Assembly: GCF_004664715.2 (NCBI RefSeq)
Contig: NC_051068.1
Span: 133,023,327 to 133,087,326 of the forward strand
DNA from: Peromyscus leucopus
Lineage: Eukaryota > Chordata > Mammalia > Rodentia > Cricetidae
DNA length: 64,000 nucleotides
Direction of reading: 5' to 3'
Positions within the stretch are counted from its first letter, which is position 1. Every line of letters begins with the position of its first letter. A program made the position numbers and the translations under genes. Below the pieces are notes generated by a model, which did no database searches, was not told where the DNA came from, and saw only the letters and a list, made by a program, of their open reading frames with translations. Of the stretch, positions 32,523 through 41,737 are shown one piece after another.

Positions 32523-32645
32523 CTTTCCTTCCTTCCTTCCTTCCTTCCTTCCTTCCTTCCTTCCTTCCTTCCTTCCTTCCTTCCTTCCTTCCTCCCTCCC
32601 TCCCTCCCTCCCTCCCTCCCTCCCTTCCTCCCTCCCTCCCTTCCT
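32523..32645. repeat. (TTCC)n/(TCCC)n polypyrimidine tract
   Basis: About 120 bases of TTCC then CTCC units, with no purine on the plus strand until 32647. The right-arm counterpart (GGAA/GGGA, 39984-40058) is only about 70 bases. It abuts the B2 in which the right contig starts. Confidence 0.97.
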
Positions 32646-32654
32646 TACTAAAAA

Positions 32655-32819
32655 AGATTTATTAATTTATTTTGTATATAGTGTTCCACCTGCATTCCAG
32701 AAGAGGGCACCAGATCTCATTATAGATGGTTGTGAGCCACCATGTGGTTGTTAGGAATTGAACTCAGGACCTCGGAAGAGCAGCCAGTGCTCTTAACTTT
32801 CAAGCCATCTCTCCAGCCC
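32655..32819 (-). mobile_element. B2 SINE at the gap-proximal end of the left arm
   Basis: Reverse B2: 'aaaaaagatttattaattta', 'cagatctcattatagatgg', 'ccaccatgtggttgttagg', ending 'aagccatctctccagccc'. Only the part up to about 32776 is present in the right arm, whose first base after the gap falls inside this element. Confidence 0.93.
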
Positions 32820-32899
32820 TGAGTGTCTTATTTTAAACAGCTATGTTCGCATTGTTTTACATCAAGAGGCATTTTCAAGTGACTTAACCATTTTATTGT

Positions 32900-33042
32900 T
32901 TGTCTTTTTGAGACAGTTTTACTATGTAGCCCTGGCTGTCTTGGAGCTCTCTATGTAGACCAGGCTGGCCTCGAACTCACAGAGATCTGCTTGCCTCTGC
33001 CTTGGGAGGAGCAAACAAAGGTGTGTGCCAGTACACCTGGTG
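32900..33042 (-). mobile_element. B1 SINE, old
   Basis: Reverse B1 with 'tttttgagacagttttacta', 'gaccaggctggcctcgaac', 'gatctgcttgcctctgcc' and a disturbed 'ggaggagcaaacaaaggtg' centre. Confidence 0.8.
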
Positions 33043-33491
33043 ACTTAACTATTTTAATAATGATTAACATTAACTAGTATAGTAATAAAACATGACACCT
33101 TAGCCACTCATTTAGGTGAAAATATTTTGTAAAACTAGCCTGGATCAGATGTAATCCAGTTTCTCATGTCAGTATGGACATAGCAATACACAGATTCACC
33201 CAGCAAGGGACTTCTAGACAAGGTCTAAGAATGCCCAAATTCTATATTATGTATGTGCTCTAAGGATGTTAAAGTCATGTTTACATAAACATATGGAAAG
33301 TTTCATGGCAACCGTGAACAACTATTCGAGTGAAGTATGAGAAGTCCGCCCTTCTCATGAGTTCTGCATTTTGCTGCGAGACTTCGTGTGTAGAAAAACC
33401 ACCAGACCCGCTGTCCATTCCTACTTCTTCATTTCTCTGAATGTGAATCAAGTGAAGACTTGGACAGCGATCCACTGGGTTAACATTGCTG

Positions 33492-34019
33492 TGTAGCAGG
33501 AATCTTAAAAGTTCTTATTGATAAAATCAAACCTGAGGCCAGTTATTGGGGTCAATGCTGGTAGATCAAAGAGACAGAACAAGCCACAGCTATCTCACCT
33601 CGCTGGATCCTCAGCTGGTCTTGTCTCCTCAGACTGGAGGCCTCTGAGTCCTCATCCCGAATGGGTCTCAGCTGAATTACTGCTCAAAAGCCTGAATGCT
33701 TAACCAGCCAAAATCTTAACCAGCCAAAAGCTTCTAGTTTCTGGTCCTCACGCCTTATATATCTTTCTGCTTTCTACCACCACTCCCTGGGATTAAAGGC
33801 TGGCTTTCTGGGATTAAAGGCGTGTGTCACCATGCTTGGCTATTTCCAATGTGGCCTTGAACTCACAGAGATCCAGAGGGATTTCTATCTCTGGAATGCT
33901 AGGATTAAAGGTGTGAGTGCCACCATTTTCTAGCCTTTGTATCTAGTGGCTGTCTGTTCTCTGACCCCAGATAAATTTATTAGAGTACACAATATTTTGG
34001 GGAACACAATACCACCACA
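33492..34019 (+). mobile_element. Solo LTR, 528 bp, with 6-bp duplication and internal tandem motif
   Basis: Begins TGTAGCAGGAATC and ends ACCACCACA, flanked by ttgctg (33486-33491, 34020-34025). TATA-like ccttatatatc lies near 33755 and AATTTATT near 33973. The motif gggattaaaggc occurs twice in close tandem (33789, 33812) and in a variant at about 33901, next to 'ccttgaactcacagagatcc', which looks B1-related. The LTR may have captured or co-evolved with B1-like sequence. Confidence 0.8.
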
Positions 34020-34142
34020 TTGCTGTGTGTCAGTATGTCGACATGTTCAAGGGATAAGGAAATGGAGTAGAAATCAGAAAGGAGGTAGTAAGAGCATGAA
34101 TCCTAACCTGTTTAATTACACACTGTATTAAAGCACTCATTC

Positions 34143-34145
<3 letters not shown>

Positions 34146-34182
<37 letters not shown>
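34146..34182. repeat. (TG)n microsatellite
   Basis: About 18 TG units directly before a B4 element, whose tail it probably expanded from. Confidence 0.93.
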
Positions 34183-34185
<3 letters not shown>

Positions 34186-34457
34186 AGCATGCACACGCAT
34201 GTGCAGATGCACACGAGGCCAGAGGCTGACATCAGGTGTCTTCTTCAATCTCTTTCTCTCTCTTATTTCTTTGAGACAGGGTCTCTCACTGAACCCAGAA
34301 CTTGACTTACTTAGACTGGCTGGCCAGTGCACTCAGGAATCCTCTTGTGTATGCATCCCCAGAGCTGGGGTTTGAGGTGAGGGCTGCCACCCTGCCCAGC
34401 TCTTTACAGGAGAGCTGCAGCACTTTATATGGACTGAGCCACCTCTCCAGTTCCTGC
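34183..34457 (-). mobile_element. B4/RSINE-type SINE
   Basis: Reverse complement: 'ggccagaggctgacatcagg', 'tttctttgagacagggtctc', 'gactggctggccagtgcac', 'gactgagccacctctccag'. It combines a B1-like and an ID/B3-like part. Confidence 0.75.
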
Positions 34458-34704
34458 CATTCATTCACTCTTGGTTCAGTTTACAACCAAAAGCCTTTTA
34501 TACGCTGGGCACCGTGTTACGAGTTAGAGGTACAGCTAACGTTGCCATGCTCCTGTGCCTCGTGAAATCCCTCTGTTGTGGTTGACACAGGAGCAATTGC
34601 AGTGTGGTCTGGCAAGTTAGAAACACAGGGGATGGAGAAACGGAGGAGCGGTCCTAAACTCAGATTCAGAGGGAGTATGGGATTCAGACCTTAAGAAAGA
34701 ATGG

Positions 34705-34935
34705 ATGGGACTGGATGGTTGACTCAATGGTTAAGAGTGTTTGTTGCTCTTGCAGAGGATTAAGGTCCAATACCCAGCACCCACATGACAGCTCATAACT
34801 ATCTGTAAATCCAATCCCAGGGGATCTGACCCCATCTTCTGGCCTCCTTGGATACCAGGTATGGAAGCAGTACACATACACACATGTAGGCAAAGCACAC
34901 ATACACATAAAATGAAACAAATAAGTCTTTAAATA
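34705..34935 (+). mobile_element. B2/B3-family SINE
   Basis: 'ggactggatggttgactcaatgg' region (in parts), 'gttgctcttgcagaggatta', 'caatacccagcacccacatg', 'tctggcctccttggatacc', followed by a CA-rich and AATAAG tail. Confidence 0.82.
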
Positions 34936-34993
34936 TTAGAAAAAAGTTATAGAAACAATTTAGATTTTAATATTTAATTAAAAAATGAAATAG

Positions 34994-35160
34994 GAGAAGC
35001 CAGGCAGGGTGACGATCACCTCTACATCCCAGCACTCAGGTAGTTGAGGCAGGAAGTTCTCTGTTAGTTCTAGGCCAACCTGGTCTACATAGTGAGTTCC
35101 AGGCCAGTCAAGACTACATAGTGAGACCCTGTATCAAAAAACTGAAAAGCAAAAACAAAA
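34994..35160 (+). mobile_element. B1 SINE, old
   Basis: 'gccaggcagggtgacgatcac', 'acatcccagcactcaggtag', 'ctaggccaacctggtctac', 'agtgagaccctgtatc' and a caaaa tail. Confidence 0.82.
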
Positions 35161-35184
35161 CAAGAAGAATGAATGAATAAAGTG

Positions 35185-35399
35185 TGGGGTTGGACACATG
35201 GCCCAGTGGTTAAGGAGAGCACCGGCTGCTTTTCCAGAGGATTCGAGTTTGATTTCTAGCATCCACATGGTGACTCAAATTCATCCGTAACTCCAGTTCC
35301 AGATGACCCAGATACACTCTTCTGGCCTCTGTGCACACCAGGCATGTAATGCTCAGTCACGCATGCAGGCAAACGGCCCAAGAAAGAATGAATTGGGAT
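35185..35399 (+). mobile_element. B2/B3-family SINE
   Basis: 'gggttggacacatggcccag', 'ctgcttttccagaggattcg', 'tagcatccacatggtgactc', 'acactcttctggcctctgtg', then a CA-containing tail. Confidence 0.75.
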
Positions 35400-35639
35400 T
35401 CTTTAGGCAGAAAGGTGGGGAAAATGTCTTAGAAGACAGAATGAGGGAAGGATAAAACAGATGTTAATAGAACCCTAAAAGTCGGGTGCTTCACGTGGAA
35501 TTATGGAACTATGACATAATCCATGAAGAAATTCATGGCTCATCAATAACTCTAAGGGCAAGGAGGATCACATCAATAAAGCAGGGTTTTATCTGCACAG
35601 AACAAGTCTCCATCCCACCTCCTTCTCTCTCTGTGTGTC

Positions 35640-35695
35640 CATGAGTGTGGAGGCCAGAGATCAAAATCAGGTCTCTTCTTCAACTGCTCTCCACT

Positions 35696-35746
<51 letters not shown>

Positions 35747-35960
35747 TTTTTCATTGACCCCGGCACTCACCAGTTTAGGTAGACTGTCCAGTCAGTGAGC
35801 CCCAGAGAACCTGCTGTCTCTACCGACCAAGCACCAGGATTACAGGTGCATGCCACAATCCTGGCGTTTGACATGGGTGCTGGGGGTTGAATTCAGGTCC
35901 TCATGCGTGTTGTCCATTAACTACTTTATGGTCTGAACCACCTCCACCCTGAGCCAGCCG
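35640..35960 (-). mobile_element. B4/RSINE-type SINE containing (TTTA)n
   Basis: Reverse orientation: 'gtggaggccagagatcaaaatc' at one side and 'aggattacaggtgcatgcc', 'gggtgctgggggttgaattc', 'tcctcatgcgtgttgtcc' at the other. A (TTTA)13 run (35696-35748) expanded in its central A/T-rich linker. Confidence 0.75.
35696..35748. repeat. (TTTA)13 microsatellite
   Basis: About 13 uninterrupted TTTA units inside the B4-type element. Confidence 0.97.
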
Positions 35961-35999
35961 CCAGCCCAGCATTTTATTCTTAAAGGTGAAAATACTATA

Positions 36000-36140
36000 T
36001 TTAATTTATTATTCTATGCACACGTGGAGGTCAGGACACAACTTTTGGTTGTCAGATCTCCATGGGATCCAGGAATTAAAACTCAGGTCACTAAGTTTGT
36101 GCAGAAAATGTGTTCACCAGCTGAGCCATCTTCCTGCAAA
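36000..36140 (-). mobile_element. B3-like SINE, diverged
   Basis: 'cacacgtggaggtcaggaca', 'ggttgtcagatctccatgg', 'aactcaggtcactaagtttg', 'ccagctgagccatcttcctgc' (read in parts) in reverse orientation. Confidence 0.6.
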
Positions 36141-37044
36141 TGTATCATCTAGGGAGAAGGATAGGGGGAGGGGGAAAGGAAGGGGGAGGAGAAGGGAAAG
36201 GGAGAGAGAGCTGAAGTGGTGTTACTCGGTGATAGGAGCGTAGGAAGGGAGACTTTCACTTTTTCCTCTCTTGACTTCTTCCCACTAAAACCAGAACAAC
36301 ATAAGACAGTGAAAACCAACAGGGAAATACAGAAATACTCTCACAAAAGAACTATTATTTTGATCTAGATAGTGGTTAAAAAAAAAAAAGGCCAAGAAAA
36401 CAATGCATCTTTGTTCCATTGCTGGGAACTACATGGTCCCTGGGAAATGGTTGGGAGGCAGGCAGGGAAGCTCATCTACTCTTGTGGTTTCCTGCTGGAG
36501 ATCAAATGTGTTATCCTTCAAGTTTCTCATGCTGCACTATGATCCCCGGTCTCTAAGAAGCTCGTGCCGTGGACTATAGCTTCCTCGGAACCCCGTGCAA
36601 TATTTAGCATATCGGAAGCTGCTTACTGAAGAATGATAGCGGAGGTCTGACACACCTCCCAACATCACTGAGTTGGCAATATGAATTTTGGCAGACACAA
36701 GCAGACCTTCTCACCCAGTCTCTTCTCTGCCCTCCCCTTTCTCCGCCATGGAAAAGTCTCTATCACAGTGGCCCAAACAGGTTTCCTAGGCCCTCTCCCG
36801 TGGGCCTCCACACATCTCTCAGGAGTTTCTTTTGTCGTTCCATCAGAGATAGGTGAGATGCCCCACTCCTGGAAGGCAGGAAGGACTGTGTTCCATTTGC
36901 TCAAGACTGTCTGAAACCTCATTAAGTGGCATGGACTAGATACTCAGTAACTCTGACAAGGAAGGGATTCCATAAACAACTAGTTATAAATGTTCATTTG
37001 AATCAACAAGTATTTATTGAATTCTAAATTTAGGAAATTTGAAC
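36141..37044. other. Unrecognised sequence with purine-rich start
   Basis: A GGGA/GAGA-rich stretch at about 36150-36210 is followed by about 0.8 kb with no recognised repeat or gene. The two complementary frames of 77 and 85 codons at 36665-36922 have no recognisable content. Confidence 0.4.
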
Positions 37045-37275
37045 TCTGTGGCTAGAGAGATGGCTCAGTGATTGAGAGCACTGGTTGCTCTTCTAGAGGA
37101 CCAGGATTCAATTCCTAGCACCCGTGTGGAGTTCTAAAATTGTCTGTAATTCTAGTACCAGGGGATCCAATGCCTTCTTCTGGTTTCCGTGGGTACTGTT
37201 CACCAGTGCTGCACAGACATATATGTAGGCAAAAAAACTCATATAGATAAAATATAAAAAGTAAGTAAATCTCTC
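37045..37275 (+). mobile_element. B2/B3-family SINE
   Basis: 'gtggctagagagatggctcag', 'actggttgctcttctagagg', 'caattcctagcacccgtgtg', 'atgccttcttctggtttccg', then an A-rich tail. Confidence 0.88.
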
Positions 37276-37309
37276 AAAAATTTCAACTGTGTTTGTGGAA
37301 TTAATTATT

Positions 37310-37311
<2 letters not shown>

Positions 37312-37349
<38 letters not shown>

Positions 37350-37350
37350 C
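37312..37350. repeat. (ATCT)n microsatellite
   Basis: About nine ATCT units, with related tttacttactta repeats to about 37378. Confidence 0.93.
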
Positions 37351-37379
37351 TACCATTTACTTACTTATTTATCTATCAT

Positions 37380-37468
37380 TTGTTTTATTGAGACAGGGTC
37401 CTATATAGCCCAGACTTGCCTTAAATACCTGGTCCTTCTACCTTCCAAGTGCTAGGATTAGAGCATAC
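37380..37468 (-). mobile_element. B1 SINE fragment
   Basis: 'attgagacagggtcctatatagc' and 'ttccaagtgctaggattagagc' in reverse B1 order, with the centre deleted. Confidence 0.6.
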
Positions 37469-37904
37469 AGTATGTGTCTATTTGGGGAATTAAAGTTTTA
37501 CTGGAGATAGATAATAAGCATGTCAGACTACATTTGATAATTGACTTCTGTCAAGCCATATACTCCCATCTTTTCAAACTTCCGCAAGGAAGTTTGAGCA
37601 TTTCTTTTGGTGCTAGTGATTAGTAGTATTCAGATCACGAGAACCCCAGTGGTGTGCAGAACTCTGGCTTCAATCAACCCCTAACCACAAAGAATACCAA
37701 AGCTGTTTGCCCTGCCCTTCAAGACATCATGCATTGTCCTGTTCTACCCAGAAAGCTTCAGCCTCTGAGAAATGAACCTCTCCAATTCCTCTTGGAACAT
37801 GAGTCATGACTGAGGACAAACTGATTTAGTGATGGTGATGGCTTATGTATTCTATGATCTGTGTGATGTCTAAGGATGCTCTATTGAAATAGCTTGGACC
37901 ATGT

Positions 37905-38545
37905 CCCTGTTAGACAACACAAATTCAGTTCTCATGATTCTCAAAGATGGAAGTCCAAGATTAAGGCACTGACGATGGCTTGTGAGGGTCCTTGTGGTAG
38001 TTTGAATGAAAATGGCCCCATAGGTCCATACGGAGTGGCACTATTAGGAGGTGCAGCCTTGATGGAGGACATGTGTCACTGGGGTGAGCTTTGAGATTTC
38101 AGATGCTCAAGCCAGGCTCAGTGTCTCTCTCTCTTTCTGCTGCCTCCTGATCCAGATGTAGAACTCTCAGCTACCTCTCCAGCACCATGTCTGCCTATGT
38201 GCCACGATGCTTCCTGCCATGATGATAATGGACTAAACCTCTGAAACTGTAAGCCAGCCCCAACAAAATACTTTCCTTTATAAGAGTTGCTGTGGTCGTG
38301 GGGTCTCTTCACAGCAACAGAAACGCTAACTAAGACAGTCAGCTTGCTCACAGGTGGGCTTTCTCTCTCCTTATTTGGTTGAAAGGTCAAGAAGCTCCCC
38401 TAATCTCTCTGGTAAGGATGCTAATCCTATTTGTGAGGACTCCACCCTGTTTTCAGAGTCACCTCCCAAAGGCCACACCTCCCAATACCATCACTTTCAG
38501 GCCGTGAACTTTGAGAGGACACAAACATTGAGACAAGAGCATGGG
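37905..38545 (+). mobile_element. Old MaLR LTR (MLT1/MST-like) split by a younger LTR
   Basis: Left part: 'aattcagttctcatgattctc', 'gatggaagtccaagattaagg'. Right part after 38337: 'aatcctatttgtgaggactcc', 'cacctcccaaaggccacacc', 'cccaataccatcactttcagg', 'gaggacacaaacattgag'. These are hallmark pieces of the old mammalian MaLR LTRs in the right order. Confidence 0.65.
37993..38337 (+). mobile_element. Rodent MaLR-like LTR, 345 bp
   Basis: Starts TGTGGTAGTTTGAATGA and ends GCTAACTAAGACA, a very common rodent LTR. It contains 'ggccccataggtccatacgg', 'gaaactgtaagccagcccc' and an end block 'cttcacagcaacagaaacgc'. Flanks gtcct/gtcag are compatible with a degraded 5-bp duplication. The subfamily was not determined. 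Confidence 0.75.
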
Positions 38546-39352
38546 GAAGCCATAAGACACAAATAAACAAAGTGACTTCAGATAGTGGTAAATTTGTGAG
38601 AAAACTAAGGCAGACCAGTAAGATAGGGCCCAGGGTGGTGGGGGTCAAGTGGTGGTGGGGTGCTGGTCTATAGAACCATGTGACAACTTAATCTCAGGAC
38701 CAGCACTGAACTTGATGTGGCAAGGACAGCCAGTTGTCTCCCCATGGCATTGCCCTTTCTCCATAATAAAGGAATGATAAGAATAATGACTCTTAGTTTC
38801 TTCTCCACTATTTAGCTGAGTACATGGTCTCCCTAATTAAAAAATGGTATCATTCAGATTCCCTTTAAACTGGGACATTCATGGACTGGTCCAGGTTCTT
38901 CTGGCTGGATGTGGATACGGTGGTTGGAACATCTCAGGCCATCTTGGTCCACACAAAACTGGGAATCAAGCTAGAAGAGATCCACAAAACCAAAGTCTGG
39001 TTCTAGACACCGACATCTCCAGGCCAGAACAAGTGAGGGAAAACCACGTGCATGCTGTTAAGGCCACAGGAGTTTTAAGTTCTGCTAGTTTCCCATTGGA
39101 GCCATCCCTAAGCCATACATCCGTTAAGTATCCCAGGTCCGAGCCTCTTGACTCCTGACTCATCATCTTTCCCACTCCTACCCTGTCCTCTCAGGTTAGC
39201 TCTGGTATGCTTTCTTTCCCTTCCCTCTGCTTCTCCTCTTAAATTGGGCATTCCCTCCCCCCCCCCAAAAAAAAAACTTAAGTAGCCAGAAGAAATGATC
39301 TACTGAGTAAATTTAAAAACCAACTTTCATTACAGAGAACATAAAATCCACA
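38546..39352. other. Unrecognised sequence before the assembly gap
   Basis: No repeat or gene is recognised. The 104-codon frame at 38844-39158 shows no known motif. The sequence runs into Ns at 39353 without any repeat at the edge. Confidence 0.4.
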
Positions 39353-39852
39353 NNNNNNNNNNNNNNNNNNNNNNNNNNNNNNNNNNNNNNNNNNNNNNNN
39401 NNNNNNNNNNNNNNNNNNNNNNNNNNNNNNNNNNNNNNNNNNNNNNNNNNNNNNNNNNNNNNNNNNNNNNNNNNNNNNNNNNNNNNNNNNNNNNNNNNNN
39501 NNNNNNNNNNNNNNNNNNNNNNNNNNNNNNNNNNNNNNNNNNNNNNNNNNNNNNNNNNNNNNNNNNNNNNNNNNNNNNNNNNNNNNNNNNNNNNNNNNNN
39601 NNNNNNNNNNNNNNNNNNNNNNNNNNNNNNNNNNNNNNNNNNNNNNNNNNNNNNNNNNNNNNNNNNNNNNNNNNNNNNNNNNNNNNNNNNNNNNNNNNNN
39701 NNNNNNNNNNNNNNNNNNNNNNNNNNNNNNNNNNNNNNNNNNNNNNNNNNNNNNNNNNNNNNNNNNNNNNNNNNNNNNNNNNNNNNNNNNNNNNNNNNNN
39801 NNNNNNNNNNNNNNNNNNNNNNNNNNNNNNNNNNNNNNNNNNNNNNNNNNNN
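39353..39852. other. Assembly gap, exactly 500 N
   Basis: The round length indicates a gap of arbitrary size inserted by scaffolding. Frames of 186-203 codons drawn across it are meaningless. Confidence 0.99.
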
Positions 39853-39983
39853 TTCCCGAGGTCCTGAGTTCAATTCCTAACAACCACATGGTGGCTCACA
39901 ACCATCTATAATGAGATCTGGTGCCCTCTTCTGGAATGCAGGTGGAACACTATATACAAAATAAATTAATAAATCTTTTTTAG
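39853..39983 (+). mobile_element. B2 SINE truncated by the gap
   Basis: Starts in mid-element at 'gaggtcctgagttcaattcc' and runs to 'aaatcttttttagtaagg', matching the left-arm B2 at 32655-32776. The promoter-containing head is lost in the gap. Confidence 0.93.
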
Positions 39984-40058
39984 TAAGGAAGGGAGGGAGG
40001 AGGAAGGGAGGGAGGGAGGGAGGGAGGGAGGGAGGGAGGGAGGAAGGAAGGAAAGAAA
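39984..40058. repeat. (GGAA)n/(GGGA)n tract
   Basis: Polypurine run, about 50 bases shorter than its left-arm counterpart at 32523-32645. Confidence 0.95.
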
Positions 40059-40304
40059 TTAAAACACTCCTAGACCTTTCACTGTGTAACTTGTGATCAC
40101 TTAAGAAGCTCCTTTTCTCTTTATATATGTAAAACCTCTGGATTGAATTGTTTTTAAAAGTTGATAATATAACTCACCTCCAGGACAAAAGCATAGTACA
40201 GGAATTATCACTGAGGACAGAAAATTGCTACCAAGTTCTAGAATAAGGCACCGGTGAGCTGCACGTACATGCATACATCACACATAGGCACATGCATGTT
40301 TGCG

Positions 40305-40310
40305 CACGCG

Positions 40311-40361
<51 letters not shown>
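40305..40361. repeat. (GC)n-(CA)n microsatellite
   Basis: Right-arm version of 32238-32275, with about 21 CA units against about 12 on the left. Confidence 0.95.
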
Positions 40362-40363
<2 letters not shown>

Positions 40364-41519
40364 CACAAAGAACTTCTGGAATGGCTCAGTGAATTGACAC
40401 CTTTGCCCTAGAATATGAGTGTTTGACCTTGTGGCTGAAATCAGATCTTTAACACAAAGCATGGATAAAGAAGCTACAATATTTTGCTTTGTTCTGTTTT
40501 ATGGACTATTGATTTCAATTTTTAATACTGAAATAAAGTATAGATTTCTTTTTCCCCAAAAAATAAAGATCTAAAAGCCCACATTAATAAAAGATTTGCA
40601 ATTATATAAAAAATCAGGTACTCAATCTCAACTAATCAATACAATTTTATAAATAAAAAATTAAACTCTTCATCCAAAAATCTAGACCTGTAGAAAACAA
40701 ACATGAAATGTCACTGAAAAATTGCAATTTTTTTTCTTCTAAAAAGTACTAACATTTTCCCCTAACAACAGAGAAGTTAATTTAACAAACTGCCTTCAAG
40801 TTATGATGGATTTTCAGGTCCAAAGAAAACTCTACTCCCCCAAATTCTGGGGCCCCTTCCCCTCTACCAAAGGAGCCATTCCTCCATTGTTGGGGGGACA
40901 ATCTATCTGTGGTGCCTTATTAGCCTTCCAAAGCGTGTGCTGACCTCCAGGCTCACTCAGTACCTGTGGTTCTTCTCAGCTCCGCTCTCCCAGCCCCCTG
41001 ACATACCCTAAACTTCTGTAGTGCGTGGCCTTCCCTCCCTCAGCTTCTCATTCCTGTACGAACTTCCATCATGCGCTAGCTCGAGTCTCTCTTTTTTGTC
41101 TTTCTCTATTGGCCGCCTCATTCTTGTTCCTCTTTCTTGGTCTCCTTTGCTCTCAGTCTGTCTTCCTCTCTTGCTCTCCCCTCTCTCTCTTCTCTCAAGC
41201 CCCGGTCCAATCTGCTGGCCACATTGCATCTACTACTTCTCTCCTTGCTCTGGACTTTTCCAGATAGATGCCTCTGGCTGTTCTTTCCCTCATATCTACA
41301 ATAAAAACCTTCTTCTCAATCACTGGAGAATAGAGTGGTCATGGTCTCAGTTTATACATCTGCTGCCAAAACCCTCAGTTTATACATGTATTAGAAGAAC
41401 TACTATTCAACTTTTTAAAAATATGATAATACCATGTAATTTTCTTGTACAGTCATGTACTGTGATAAATTTAGAAGTAAATATGGTTTAAACTTTCTGT
41501 TAGCTTTTAAAAAGTTTTT

Positions 41520-41737
41520 TTTTTAATTTATTCATTTTGTTATGTGCATGAATGTTTTCTCTGCATGTGTCTCAGTATGACGTGTGTGCCTGGTGCCCAT
41601 GGAAGTCAGAAGAGGGCATCAGATCACCTAGAGCTGGTTACAGATGGTTATGAGCCACTTGGTCAAAGTGGGACGTGAACCTGGGTCCTCTGCAAGAGCA
41701 ACAGGGGTTCCTAACCACTGAGTCATTTCTCCAGCCC
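41520..41737 (-). mobile_element. B2/B3-family SINE (right copy)
   Basis: Mirror of 30866-31083, ending 'gagtcatttctccagccc'. Few differences are seen. Confidence 0.9.

Larger units (their letters stand above)
7490..32776. repeat. Left arm of a ~25-kb inverted repeat
   Basis: Every recognisable landmark in this interval recurs in reverse order and orientation at 39853-64000. Anchor pairs include the LTR at 8216-8755 with 62737-63276, the L1 at 12807-14899 with 56739-58830, the LTR at 21000-21384 with 51193-51577, and the LTR at 28278-28715 with 43899-44329. Sampled alignments give about 0-1% mismatch in most places (for example 2 differences in about 210 bases near 7550-7760), with patches up to about 4% near 8350. 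The outer limit is not seen because the right arm runs off the window. Confidence 0.97.
32820..39352. other. Single-copy spacer between arm and gap
   Basis: This 6.5-kb region is not duplicated in the window. It is made mostly of SINEs, LTRs and microsatellites listed separately. Stretches without recognised features are 33043-33485, 35400-35624, 36141-37044, 37461-37904 and 38546-39352. No coding gene is recognised. Confidence 0.6.

Noticed and set aside
32523..32645. Regular short repeats as a CRISPR array
   Set aside because: Simple tetranucleotide repeat in a rodent genome, with no repeat-spacer structure.
36665..36922. Two complementary open frames of 77 and 85 codons in the spacer
   Set aside because: No recognisable motif, splice site or homology. 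Length is within chance expectation for this base composition.
39278..39889. Frames of 186 and 203 codons
   Set aside because: They run through 500 N and have no real coding content.
41021..41491. 156-codon Ser/Leu/Pro-rich frame, 129 codons in the left arm
   Set aside because: Lies on the TC-rich strand of a probable LTR. Agreement between arms is due to the duplication.
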